Below, in pieces: positions 35,256 through 46,801 of a stretch of DNA of 64,000 nt. Numbering within the stretch: the stretch's first letter is position 1; each line of letters opens with the position of its first letter. The stretch spans positions 5,714,941 through 5,778,940 of the forward strand of contig JASFXZ010000028.1 of assembly GCA_032209605.1 (NCBI GenBank). Direction: 5' to 3'. The notes below the pieces were generated by a model that was not told the DNA's origin, ran no database searches, and saw only the letters and a list, made by a program, of their open reading frames with translations. This DNA is from Mactromeris polynyma. Lineage: Eukaryota > Mollusca > Bivalvia > Venerida > Mactridae. Made by a program: the position numbers and the translations under genes.

Positions 35256-36630
35256 AGATAATTTCCCGCATCATGACTGTTATACAGAAGGACTTATCTA
35301 TCAAAGAATAAACCACATATTTGTTTTGGTTCAGCAGATACGATAAAGTTATAGCATTATGTTGTCTGAACAAAAGTTCATATACTATTCTAGTTAGTGA
35401 ACTTTTTGTTTAATTATAGTCACGGCAGAAGATATTTGTCACAGAATTACCGTGAATATAAAAAATGTGCGTCGCACTAATCACCTGAACGAATGATCGC
35501 ACGTAGACCCGACATTTTAATTTTAATAGATGTGAATCACACGAGTTTTGATTATATACGTACACATTCACCATCTGATGGAGAGATTACGTCATAATGC
35601 GTTTCTAACTTGGCAAATAAGAGATCGGTAGATGTTGATACAGTTACAAGTGTTATCGAGTAGCAGAATTACATTAGTATCTGCAATGTACGAGTAATAG
35701 TAGTATCAATATATAACGAGAAAATGCTTATAACTTTGTTACAATACATTGTTTTCTTGAAATATTTCATATGGTGATTAAAGCATGTATTATCAGAAAT
35801 CATACGAAACAATGAGCAAATATATTGAAAAATAAATTGTTAAGAGCATTTTTGCCGACCTATGAATGCCGTAGGCGGGGCAAAGTCATTTATATATTTT
35901 TTTTACGTAAATCTGAGTATAACGTTTATCATTGTGACGACAATACTCAATAAGTCCTATTGTTGTTCTTTCTTCAAAAGTTTTCATTATACTCTCCTTA
36001 ACCATTCATATATTTCTGTATACTGTAAAGTGAATCAAATAGTCACCCTATGGAATTTCGGTCAGCCCATACAACTCTGTGTACGGTGATCTGATGTCGA
36101 CGTCGCATTTCGCCATTTCGCGGTAGATCACTACTGTTTTCTCAAACATTGTTAAAACTCTCCTGCTTTATATAAAGCATATCTTTTGTCATAGTATGAT
36201 CACCAAAGTATACTTATTCTCACGCACAAATATTTTTTTTTCTTTTTACTTCATAACTTTTCGTTTTCTCGAACGTTTGGTCTACACAAGTATGACGTAA
36301 TATATGAAACAACAACACGTGTATGAGATCATTATCAGTAAGGCGAGTCTTAGGTGACCATAACTACTAATTGTCATTAAATTACAATTCCTAATATAAA
36401 AGTTGTAAGCGTTTTATTTTGCATGAAAATAGGCGAAAACCTGCAAAATGCCCCGCCTTAGCATACTGGGCGTTACCGTAGATATGAGCACTGTGTCACT
36501 GTAATCTTGAAAAATTAGCGATTGGTTGCTAATATATTTTACCACATTTTGCTTAAATTTGAGTAAGATCAAATAAAAGATATAAGCATTTTCTCGTTAT
36601 TTATTGATCATCCCTCGTACACATGTATTT
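35256..36630. other. Intergenic, nothing recognised
   Basis: AT-rich, with several TGACGTCA-like and palindromic short sites but no gene model. Confidence 0.45.
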
Positions 36631-36639
36631 ATTTACTGT

Positions 36640-37165
36640 TGCCAACTAAGTGCACCGACTATTTGATTTAACGTGTGCACACCTGTTCATGTTTGACATA
36701 CTTCAATAATCTTCATGTAGTAGTTTAATTGTCCTTCAGAAATATTTGATCCAACGTGTACCTGCTCATTGTGAACATAGATTGTCCTATACAATGGACA
36801 TATTGATCAAACTTGTACCGGTTCATTTCGAAAGTTTGTCCGTGGTGCTATAGTATGGAAAGATCTGAGATATAGTTTGTCCTATGCTACACACATATTT
36901 GATCCCGGGTCCTACACTATGGTAATATTTGATCCGAGATATAGTTTGTCCTATACTTCGGACATATTTGATCCAACATGTACCTGTTCATTGCGAACAT
37001 AGTTCGTCTTATCATGGAGTTTATATATAATGTCCGTGGTCCTATACTACGGAAATATTTGATTCAATCTATAGTTGGTCATATCATACAGACATTTGAT
37101 TCAGCATGCACCTATCCCGTTCATTTGGGACAAAGTTGTCCTGTACTGCGGACATGTTCAATAAA
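36640..37165. repeat. Diverged tandem repeat with TTTGATCC and TTGTCCTATAC cores
   Basis: GGACATATTTGATCCAACRT, GTACCTGTTCATTGYGAACA and TAGTTTGTCCTATACT recur in shuffled order about six times with spacing near 60-75 bp. It is old: copies differ by many substitutions and gaps. Confidence 0.7.
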
Positions 37166-37439
37166 AAATAACAGTATCAAGCAGTTTAACAATTTTATTT
37201 TCACTAACATATGGTAAAACAAATATTTTGCTTAAAACACATTAAGCAATATGTGATTCTTGTAGCAGAATCTCGACATTATTGACCTTGTCAAGAAATA
37301 ACCTGATTATTACTTCACTGAAATAGAGAACATGTCCATTATACATATAATTATTGTTTTAAAATTAGATAAATAAGTAAGTTTATTAATTCAGTTTAGA
37401 TATTTAAAGATATATACACAATTAAATGATAACTGAAAA

Positions 37440-37570
37440 CTATGATCCAAACTGGGGTTTGAACCCAGACTTACTGTATTCAATAAAGAAATAACAGTTG
37501 TCCTTACTTAGACCATTTGGATATCCAAAGTTTCCATGGTGTTACCAATTGTGTGAATATTAAATGAAAC
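37440..37570 (-). mobile_element. Possible tRNA-like SINE fragment
   Basis: The minus strand has a B-box-like CTGGGTTCAAACCCCAG and, at longer than usual spacing, an A-box-like TGGTCTAAGTAAGG. Weak. Confidence 0.3.
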
Positions 37571-38170
37571 TGAATTTTTTAATGTTGAATTGCACTAAAA
37601 AGCATGTAGGCTATATTTTTTAAATTATCTCCAGAAACTGAAGCAAAATTCTAAAAATTAGTACAGAAGTAATTAGTCCCTCCTGCTTTTGCACTCGGGA
37701 CTTGGGACCCGACGTTGGTGCAGTTACCTAATTTTTTTCAGTAATAAACCAGAGATTTGATTGAAGTTTAACCTGTAATTAATGTCTCTGATTTGGGTTA
37801 GTGACCTAATTTTTACCCAAGATGACGGAATTAGCTTGGTTCAGCTTTTTAAAAGGGAAACTCCATGTGGATGGGTATTTCTTAATAATGCAGTATACAA
37901 ATACCAAATCTTAGTATGGGTATTTCAATGATTTTTACTTGTTACATATATTTGGGCTCCTGAGAATGCAATAAAGACTTTCAAAAAGACAAACAGTTAG
38001 AGCAGACTTCTTTAAGATAACAAACCAATATGACCTGTTGATTTCTCTGCATTTCTAGAATTCAGCCTCATTACCTAGTTTTTAAACTGGACAACCTAGT
38101 ACTAAGTAATTGAATTCAACTAACAAATAGACCAAGGTTTTGTATAGACAAAGATTGTGACCAGGTTTGA
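37571..38170. other. 3' flank of the SGNH gene
   Basis: Downstream of the minus-strand stop at 38171; it probably contains the 3' UTR. No separate feature seen. Confidence 0.4.
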
Positions 38171-41100
38171 TTAATAGTATGCCGTACAAAGAGTAACAAT
38201 GTAGTTCTCAGCTCTAGACTCCAAGTCCTTGTCAGTGTGGACGTCTCCAAGAACAGGCCATTCTTCAACAATGAAGGATGGGGAGCTAACAGAAAAGGGC
38301 TCCTCCTCTACACTAATGTTGGTTACAATGGCCCTGTGGCACAACTCTGCCCCTTCCACACTCAAGTGAAGGCCATCAGAGCCCAAATGTTGAGCAACCT
38401 AATGATATCAAAAAATTATTTAACAATATGGCTTTTATAACAAATCATAACATGTAATATGTTCAACTGTGAGTACTTAGTATAAGTTTTCTTTAATAAT
38501 TAAAAAGGTTTTGGTCTACCGACAGACGTGCAAAACAATATACCAGTCCTCTTTAATAGAGCCACTAAGTATACCAGATTTTTAAAAGACTATTTTCACA
38601 ATTTATTTTAAGACATTGAATGTGAGATATTTCAATTTCATATCACTCTCGACACCTCATTTGTGATGGAACATAATATCACCACAACAGTATGCTAGAA
38701 AAGAAGTCATGTTTTCCATCTTCATGCTGAGCAATGGAAAACATGTGTACTAAGATTATGTTTTTTTGTATGACTTTGCTATGGACTATGGAGCAAACAT
38801 CTAATCTCCCACACTCAGAAGCTCTACTGAGCCGAGTTATCAAAGCTGGTGTAATTTAATCTTCAATATATACTATTTACTTAACAGAAAAGAACTCATT
38901 TTTCCTACTCAATGTCAAGACATAATTCATAAAAGAATTGTTTACCAGAAATCTACCACATGCGAGGATTCGAACATAAGGTGTACATGCACTTATTTCC
39001 TTCAATGTGATGTTAGCACACACAATCCACTTCCGCATTGCCTTCAGTGTTGTTATTGGTACGTTCTTCCTCAGGCTGGGTCCCCGTTGTGGTATCTCAC
39101 ACAGTATAACTTCAGTGCTTGGACTAGTTTCATGAACTAGGTCACACACCTCAGTCACATTCCTAAATTTGCACAATATTTCCTTCATTAGTTACCATAA
39201 AAAATATATGAGGAAATAATTAATAGTGAAAGCAGTCAGTCAGTCAGTCAGTCAGTCAGTCAGTCAGTCAGTCAGTCAGTCAGTCAGTCAGTCAGTCAGT
39301 CAGTCAGTCAGTCAGTCAGTCAGTCAGTCAGTCAGTCAGTCAGTCAGTCAGTCAGTCAGTCAGTCAGTCAGTCAGTCAGTCAGTCAGTCAGTCAGTCAGT
39401 CAGTCAGTCAGTCAGTCAGTCAGTCAGTCAGTCAGTCAGTCAGTCAGTCAGTCAGTCAGTCAGTCAGTCAGTCAGTCAGTCAGTCAGTCAGTCAGTCAGT
39501 CAGTCAGTCAGTCAGTCAGTCAGTCAGTCAGTCAGTCAGTCAGTCAGTCAGTCAGTCAGTCAGTCAGTCAGTCAGTCAGTCAGTCAGTCAGTCAGTCAGT
39601 CAGTCAGTCAGTCAGTCAGTCAGTCAGTCAGTCAGTCAGTCAGTCAGTCAGTCAGTCAGTCAGTCAGTCAGTCAGTCAGTCAGTCAGTCAGTCAGTCAGT
39701 CAGTCAGTCAGTCAGTCAGTCAGTCAGTCAGTCAGTCAGTCAGTCAGTCAGTCAGTCAGTCAGTCAGTCAGTCAGTCAGTCAGTCAGTCAGTCAGTCAGT
39801 CAGTCAGTCAGTCAGTCAGTCAGTCAGTCAGTCAGTCAGTCAGTCAGTCAGTCAGTCAGTCAGTCAGTCAGTCAGTCAGTCAGTCAGTCAGTCAGTCAGT
39901 CAGTCAGTCAGTCAGTCAGTCAGTCAGTCAGTCAGTCAGTCAGTCAGTCAGTCAGTCAGTCAGTCAGTCAGTCAGTCAGTCAGTCAGTCAGTCAGTCAGT
40001 CAGTCAGTCAGTCAGTCAGTCAGTCAGTCAGTCAGTCAGTCAGTCAGTCAGTCAGTCAGTCAGTCAGTCAGTCAGTCAGTCAGTCAGTCAGTCAGTCAGT
40101 CAGTCAGTCAGTCAGTCAGTCAGTCAGTCAGTCAGTCAGTCAGTCAGTCAGTCAGTCAGTCAGTCAGTCAGTCAGTCAGTCAGTCAGTCAGTCAGTCAGT
40201 CAGTCAGTCAGTCAGTCAGTCAGTCAGTCAGTCAGTCAGTCAGTCAGTCAGTCAGTCAGTCAGTCAGTCAGTCAGTCAGTCAGTCAGTCAGTCAGTCAGT
40301 CAGTCAGTCAGTCAGTCAGTCAGTCAGTCAGTCAGTCAGTCAGTCAGTCAGTCAGTCAGTCAGTCAGTCAGTCAGTCAGTCAGTCAGTCAGTCAGTCAGT
40401 CAGTCAGTCAGTCATGAAATAAGGGTGATACAATAATACAGCATTAATGATTAACAGGACTCATTCATGTTTCAGTCTCTGCTTGGTAATTGAAATCATG
40501 AGGTTACCTAATTTCAAATTTCTTCTTAGAAATCATAAATAGAGAAATATTAAGATCAGCTGTTCATGAAGATCAAAACAAAATCTGGTTGATTGAGAAA
40601 TAACAGTTCAATGCAAAAAAGGCAATCAAACATCAGCAAAGTAGTGCTTATATAACCAACCTGTAGAACAAAATATCATTGTTCAGCACATCATTGGATC
40701 CCAGGAACAAGTACAGTTGTTTGTAGCTGACCTTCTTCAAACACACACTCAGCTGATTCCTGAACATTTTCTTATCATCAATGTATCTAGCTCCTACAAA
40801 TTATGAAATTAAGCAATAATTATACAATGAACAAGAGCAGTTTTCAAAAATGGTATCTTTACAAATCTGTTGAACGAGCATTTACCTTGAACTAACCTAT
40901 GATGAGTATTAAACACGGAATATTTACCAGTTACCTGCAGTGCCATTTTAAATAACTGTGTGGTATTGTTGCGACCTGAGATTTGACAGAGGACCTTTCA
41001 CTCTCGAAGCAGACGCTGGGTAACTACTAGTGGTGCAACAATATACCGGTACCGGTATATTGCAATACAGCGTCTGGCCAATACGTATTGTGGTACGACT

Positions 41101-41795
41101 TCCCTGTATTGCGATATTTTATCTAATATTTCAGCACATATTGCAAACAATGTAGCCGACTTTTAAAACTATTGAAGACCGCTACATCTTTTAGAATGTC
41201 TAGTATCTTAGATCAAATGGGTCGCCGTTTGTAGAGACATCAAAAAGTTGCCACCACAGCCAACCGATGTATAAGGCAATGCCGCCTTCAGTGTTTCCCT
41301 TTGATTCCTGTTTGATTTTGATGCTATAGCTACAAGGAAATAAATCTATGGGTTCAGTTTCATTGTGTTTTTCTTTACATAAAAGTGTGTAATGTATTGC
41401 GATACATATCGCAATACGGGTTGGCTGTATCGTTGCACCCCTAGTAACTACAGATGCAGACTAATATTCCTGTTTAGTTTGATGAATGAACAGTGTAATG
41501 GTAGCTCAAACACTACTAAAGTTAAATGCAACAAATTGGAGACAAACAATTTGACAGATGACAAATCTATATATGCCCCCTCTTAACGCAATTGGTGGTG
41601 TTGGTGGTGGTTAAGTAAAAACCATTTGCAATAGATTCAAAAAGATTAAACAGACTCACCAGAGACGGGTAGACACTCTATTGTTGCATCTTCATCCACA
41701 ACATTGTTGATTCGATGAACATTGGAATCACCAGCAACCAATGCTAACGGAAAACCTGAAACTAAAACTTCCTCCAACCGATCAACATAATCCAT
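38171..41795 (-). CDS. SGNH/GDSL hydrolase-like protein, four exons
   Basis: Minus-strand exons 41660-41795, 40661-40793, 38946-39162 and 38171-38398 join in phase with GT..AG introns to 237 residues. SGNH hydrolases are serine esterases/lipases. Block I is VAGDSNV with Ser24; Gly77 and Asn79 lie in LFLGSNDVL (block III); Asp170 and His173 lie in SDGLHLSVEG (block V). All the classic catalytic and oxyanion positions are therefore present. A clear Gly of block II was not pinned down. The protein starts only 23 residues before Ser24 and has no signal peptide, so it looks cytosolic, unless an upstream exon is missing. The tail after about 190 is acidic and unrecognised. Intron 1 holds a hAT-like MITE and intron 2 a 1.18-kb CAGT array. 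Substrate unknown. Confidence 0.85.
39233..40414. repeat. Perfect CAGT microsatellite, 1182 bp
   Basis: About 295 uninterrupted copies of CAGT. I saw no deviation in any of the twenty consecutive lines. It lies in intron 2 of the SGNH gene, about 70 bp upstream (in transcription) of exon 3. The 398-codon plus-strand frame of alternating Ser/Gln/Val is an artefact of the repeat. Confidence 0.97.
41028..41443. mobile_element. hAT-like MITE with 8-bp target-site duplication
   Basis: Ends TAGTGGTGCAACAATA and TATCGTTGCACCCCTA are imperfect inverted repeats. GTAACTAC flanks it exactly on both sides (41020-41027 and 41444-41451). Eight-bp duplications and TAGGGGTGCAACGATA-like ends are characteristic of hAT elements. 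The 416-bp interior is non-coding and includes TATACCGGTACCGGTATA palindromes. Inserted in intron 1 of the SGNH gene. Confidence 0.9.
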
Positions 41796-41855
41796 ACTGT
41801 ATCAAATCTACTATAGAAAGCCAGTAAAAGATCAGAAATTCAAAGCTTATATCAA

Positions 41856-42175
41856 TTCTCACACCAGAAAGTAGGTAGCAGCCTACTACTGAGAAGTCAG
41901 AATCTTTAATAATTAAATATCAATACAATATCAAAAACAAAACAAACTATTCTCACGTCTGGAAGTAGGTAGCAGCCTAGTCCAAAACGATTAACTAATC
42001 TTAATCACAAAACAAACTGATCTTAATGATTAGTAACTGATTCTCACGCCCCAAAGTAGGTAGGTACCTATTGTAAAGCAAACAGAATCAACAATAGTCT
42101 AAAGAAAACAAAATCAACAATAATTTGTCAAAACAAAAAGTTCTTACCCCAAAAGTAGGTAGTCACCTATTCCAG
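41856..42175. repeat. Four spaced copies of a hairpin-forming motif upstream of the SGNH gene
   Basis: TTCTCACnCC..AAGTAGGTAG followed by CnnCCTAYT occurs near 41856, 41951, 42042 and 42142, about 91-100 bp apart, with diverged sequence between. AGTAGG and CCTAYT can pair around a 6-nt loop. On the minus (gene) strand each copy ends in GTGAGAA or GTAAGAA, which resembles a splice donor. Confidence 0.65.
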
Positions 42176-43950
42176 AGCTTTTACACTAATCTAACAACAA
42201 ACGAAATGATCCCAATCACAGATTCGGACGTCCGGTATAAGGCAGAGGCCTTATTCAGAGCAATATAATCTACAGAACGATTTTTTGAGCACAAAAAGAA
42301 AGGATCGCGAAAATACAATACAAATATTCCGCAAAACCAAATCTTCTAAGTAAGAGAAACTATGTGCTCAAACAGACTAATGCCAGGAAGAAATGAGGGC
42401 AGATCTCACACACAGTACACTTTAAGCAACTATATACGTCTCGATATCGCTTTGAGTCGTGAAAATTGCAATAAGCAAAGTGTAACGTGTCTTTCATCAA
42501 CGGTATAAACCTCCGAAAGAAAGAGTATCCACGATTCGAGTATTTCCCGCCACTAGACTCCGACTGTGGCCGCCACTTTCCGTATATTTCCGTGAGATAA
42601 TACCATATTTGGTCATTGCCCGCTAGAGACCAACAGGCCTGTGGACACTGTCTCATAAGAATTATGTACATTCTGACGCGACGTCATCATTTTGTAGCTC
42701 CCTTTTCGTGCCACAGCTCATATGTTTTTTCACGTGATAATCCATTATATTTCTCCACTTATTTCCAATGGGGTCCATACGGAAAGAACTAAAAATCAAG
42801 GCCTCAAACTATTGAGTGCAACAATACTCTACTTTAGTCTTAACACCATCACCGAATGAAGTACTCAAGCAAGAAAGGAAACTATGACTAGACACTGTTA
42901 CAATACAATAAGAGTTATAACAATAGCTAGATTTCCCTTTCTCGGTAATGTCTCTCGATGAATGCCAAGTCTTCATGTTCCGGTCATTCCTGATCACACT
43001 GTAGCATTGCCAGAATCTTTTAAGAATTTTACTTGATAGTCTCCCTTGATTATTCTTGCTTCTCTAAGGTGTGAGACTAATTGAATTGTCTCCCTTAGAC
43101 AACGATCGTGGGGAATGCGTTACGGATAAAAAATCAATACTGGATCGATATTTGATGACTATTTAGTTGCTCTCAGCTGTTGGTGGAGTCATTATGTACG
43201 ACACCTACAGTGGGCAATGAATATGCCATTCTTTGTAACTGATTTTCCAGCCAAGTAGCTCTATCTGAAAACAAATAGGCTAGGGGTAAATTAGTTCGTG
43301 CACACAAATAGATTTAAATCTGATGAAAGCATTGTGCATATTTGAATTACATGTATTCTAAAGAACCCTTCCAGGACAAACAGAGTTATAGTGTCTATTA
43401 ATGATGCGATGTGGACGTGAACGTTATGCATTCCAACTCGAACCTTCAACGTCTTGGTTGATGGACCGACACCATATGCTCTACACTGTCTCTCCTCTTT
43501 AGTACAAAATCTACAACAACTTCACGTGCATTCATTTTAATTTGTACAAAGTAAAGGGACATTTCAGTTACAATGATCACAGTACAAGTTATAATTCATG
43601 ACTATTAAATAGTCCATGAAGTTTATGGAATCGCCGTGATTCGTAACGTAAATATCAAAGATTAATCGGATCACCTTAATTTTCGGTAAGGTAACGTACC
43701 CTTTATCGAAAGGTTAAAGATATATTATGCTAATTTTTTGTTCAATGTTTTAACGAAACAAACATGAAAAATATATTTCCTATAGCTAAGACATTAATAA
43801 GATAAGTAGTTCCAAAATGGACTCAGCAAGTGAATGTATGTAGTCTCTGTGGAAAGTATGACAGAGATCTTTTCAATATTAGAAAATGATGCACACAAAA
43901 CATTTAGATATTGTTGGAATTTGTTTGCCTTATTAGGTGTCTTATAGTAA
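42176..43950. other. 5' flank of the SGNH gene; nothing firm
   Basis: A 103-codon minus frame at 42360-42671 (contains QACWSLAGNDQIWYYLTEIY) could be upstream transcribed sequence but has no domain. GACGTCATCATTTTG near 42678 is a candidate CRE-type promoter element. Confidence 0.35.
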
Positions 43951-43954
43951 ATAG

Positions 43955-45050
43955 TGTTTACATGTAGCTTGTATTGGTAGGTATACATGTTACTTGTTTG
44001 TATTTATAGGTATGCATGTAGTTTGTATCGGTAGGTATGCATGTAGTTTGTATTGGTAGGTATACATGTTACTTGTTTGTATTTATAGGTATGCATGCAG
44101 TTTGTATTGGTAGGTATACATGTTACTTGTTTGTATTAGTAGGTATGCATGTAGTTTGTATTGGTAGGTATACATGTAGCTTGTATTGGTAGGTATACAT
44201 GTAGTTTGTATTGGTAGGTATACATGTAGCTTGTATTGGTAGGTATACATGTAGTTTGTATTGGTAGGTATACATGTAGTTTGTATTGGTAGGTATACAT
44301 GTAGCTTGTATTTGTAGGTATGCATGTAGTTTGTATTGGTAGGTATACATGTAGTTTGTATTGGTAAGTATACATGTTACTTGTTTGTATTACCAGTAGG
44401 TTTACATGTATCTTGTATTGGTAGGTATACATGTTACTTGTTTGTATTGGTAGGTTTACATGTATCTTGTATTGGTAGGTATACATGTTACTTGTTTGTA
44501 TTACCAGTAGGTTTACATGTATCTTGTATTGGTAGGTATACATGTAGTTTGTATTGGTAGGTATACATGTAGTTTGTATTGGTAGGTATGCATGTAGTTT
44601 GTATTGGTAGGTTTACATGTATCTTGTATTGGTAGGTATACATGTAGTTTGTATTGGTAGGTATACATGTAGTTTGTATTGGTAGGTTTACATGTATCTT
44701 GTATTGGTAGGTATACATGTTACATGTTTGTATTGGTAGGTTTACATGTATCTTGTATTGGTAGGTTTACATGTATCTTGTATTGGTAGGTTTACATGTA
44801 TCTTGTATTGGTAGGTATACATGTAGTTTGTATTGGTAGGTATACATGTTACTTGTTTGTATTGGTAGATATACATGTATCTTGTATTGGTAGGTATACA
44901 TGTTACTTGTTTGTATTGGTAGGTATACATGTATCTTGTATTGGTAGGTATACATGTTACTTGTTTGTATTGGTAGATATACATGTATATTGTATTGGTA
45001 GGATTACATGTAGCTTGGTTGTATTTGTAAATATACATGTAGCTTTCAAA
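43955..45050. repeat. 25-bp minisatellite, TTGTATTGGTAGGTATACATGTA type
   Basis: Unit of 25 bp with variants GTAGC/GTAGT/GTATC and an expanded GTTACTTGTTTG form (27-30 bp), about 43 copies. Long frames on both strands follow from the lack of stops in the unit and are not genes. Confidence 0.92.
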
Positions 45051-45127
45051 TACCTTTATTGCTCGCACCGAGTGGTGTTGTATTAAACACATGGATACAA
45101 AGGTAATGACCAAATCTACCTCATGCT

Positions 45128-45198
45128 TATTCTGGTTCCCTGCCTCAATATCGTAATAGTATATATTTATACGAAGAAAGTAAAGGCAGGGAACCAGA
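45128..45198. mobile_element. Very small TIR element with a 12-bp flanking duplication
   Basis: TCTGGTTCCCTGCCT at 45131-45145 is matched by AGGCAGGGAACCAGA at 45184-45198. CTACCTCATGCT flanks the unit at 45116-45127 and 45199-45210. The interior between the arms is about 38 bp, AT-rich. An insertion with a 12-bp target duplication, or a local rearrangement, would explain it. Confidence 0.6.
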
Positions 45199-45210
45199 CT
45201 ACCTCATGCT

Positions 45211-45810
45211 ATGAACTTTTTATCCAAAAGAACCATAATGTAAAGATTTTATTCCTAAAACACAACACCGGAAACAAGAGGTGTGCACGGAAAATCTTAT
45301 TTTTTATAATTTTATGGATATCATTTTGAAAAAAAACTTGATAGCATGATCTAGTATACTTTTTCTCCATTCCAAAAATCCTTTTGATTTAAAAAATACT
45401 TTACAATACAAAATTGTGTGTGGATTTACCGAAGTAAAACTTCATTGAAAGTCATTCTACAAATTTACTATACAGTGTATACAGTTAATCCATGTCAGTG
45501 TGTATTGATAAACTTCTCATTACATATGCCAAGGGTATCGCCTCTCTCTCGTCTTCCACTCTCCCTCCCCAACATTGCTCCAATTATTTTATGTTGAAAA
45601 TTTAAATTGGTATCTAAATATACAGCAATCATAATGATTTCCTTAAATCACCTAGACCCAAGGGTTAAAATGACAATAGAAAGTCAATACACTGCTATAA
45701 GTTATATCAGCGTTTAAACGTGAAGACCCAATCCGAAAGTTTAAATAACTTTTCTCGTGCCTATGTATCCACGTACAGGATAAGCCGTTGTAAATATATT
45801 CGACATTGCA
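45211..45810. other. Intergenic, nothing recognised
   Basis: AT-rich flank between the micro-element and the GC-rich element. Confidence 0.5.
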
Positions 45811-45813
45811 TAA

Positions 45814-46801
45814 TACCTCGGTCACAAATCCAATCCGGCCGCCGTCCGATGATCGGCCGACGTATTTTTTCGCTCATCGGGCCGGCGGCCGGCCGATGAT
45901 CGCACGGACATCGGGGCATTTTGGAGCGTCGGGCGGCGGCCGGACTAATTTTAAGTCTCACTTAAAATTTACCCGACGTCGGGCCCGGGAAGGAATCGTG
46001 CTGAGATCGGATCAAGATCGGACGATCATCGCACGGAGATCGCCCGATGATCGCCCGACATCGGGGCCATTGTACATGCGCCGAGAAGAATCAAGGTGTG
46101 GCTAAGCGACATTTGAATCGGCCGGCGACCGTCCGATCGCCGGACGGCCTCCGTCCGATGACTGACGGACGCCGGACGGTGCCCGTCAGGTGTCCGCCCG
46201 GAGACCGAAGGACTCCGACCAGTACTTTGCAGATCACGTGGGTAGGTAGGTCCCGCCCTGCATCTTCAGCTTCTCATTTCCAGTCAAGATGCCGAGAAGG
46301 AAAGTTATTTCACGGCCAGAGACTCTCCCTCAGCCTCGCTATTCTCTGCTGCCGGTACATGAATCGATCACTGGTAAAATCCTGTCTGCGAATGAATGAC
46401 TGTGGGATTTATATATTATTTATATACCATTTTCCAGTCGGCGCGCAACAGTCACCTCGCGGAGTGCGGTCGGCGCCCGGCCGATGCCCACCAGATTGCC
46501 GTCCGGACATCGTACGATTCATTTAAATTTTCGGCATCCTTGCGGCGCTCGGACGATACCCGGGCGATAGCCGGCCGATGATCGGCCGGCCGCCGTCCGA
46601 TTAATAACCCGATGCTCCACCCAAAACATTTCCCGAACTGTCCGATTGCCGGCCGATCATCGGCAGATGTCCGGCCGGCGCCCTTTTGTCCAAGCTTCAG
46701 TGCCACTCATCGGACAGCGACCGGCTCCGACGTGTACAGTCCGTCCGATGCCTAGAGATCGGACGCATCGGCCGGCGGCCGGGTGATTTGTGACCAAGGC
46801 A
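45814..46801. mobile_element. GC-rich non-autonomous DNA transposon with TIRs
   Basis: Left end TACCTCGGTCACAAATC and right end GATTTGTGACCAAGGCA are inverted repeats that continue into CGGCCGCCG. A TAA flanks both sides, a 3-bp duplication as expected for PIF/Harbinger-type insertion (inference). The interior is dense in CGGCCGATGATCGG-like palindromic words, in sharp contrast to AT-rich flanks, with a less GC-rich centre near 46250-46430. Open frames inside lack any transposase signature. Confidence 0.8.

Noticed and set aside
22350..38830. Similarity between 22350-22510 and 38650-38800
   Set aside because: Shared short phrases only (GACACCTCATTT, ATGGAGCAAAC); an old dispersed repeat without definable ends.
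39226..40422. 398-codon frame of repeating Ser/Gln/Val
   Set aside because: Pure translation of the CAGT microsatellite; antisense to a spliced gene's intron and without a real start context.
44083..45113. Long minus-strand frames rich in MYTYQYKLHVYLPIQ
   Set aside because: By-product of the 25-bp minisatellite; frames shift at every length variant.
46047..46706. Frames of 61-159 codons in the GC-rich element
   Set aside because: Arg/Pro/Asp-rich translation of palindromic CG words; no transposase or other domain.
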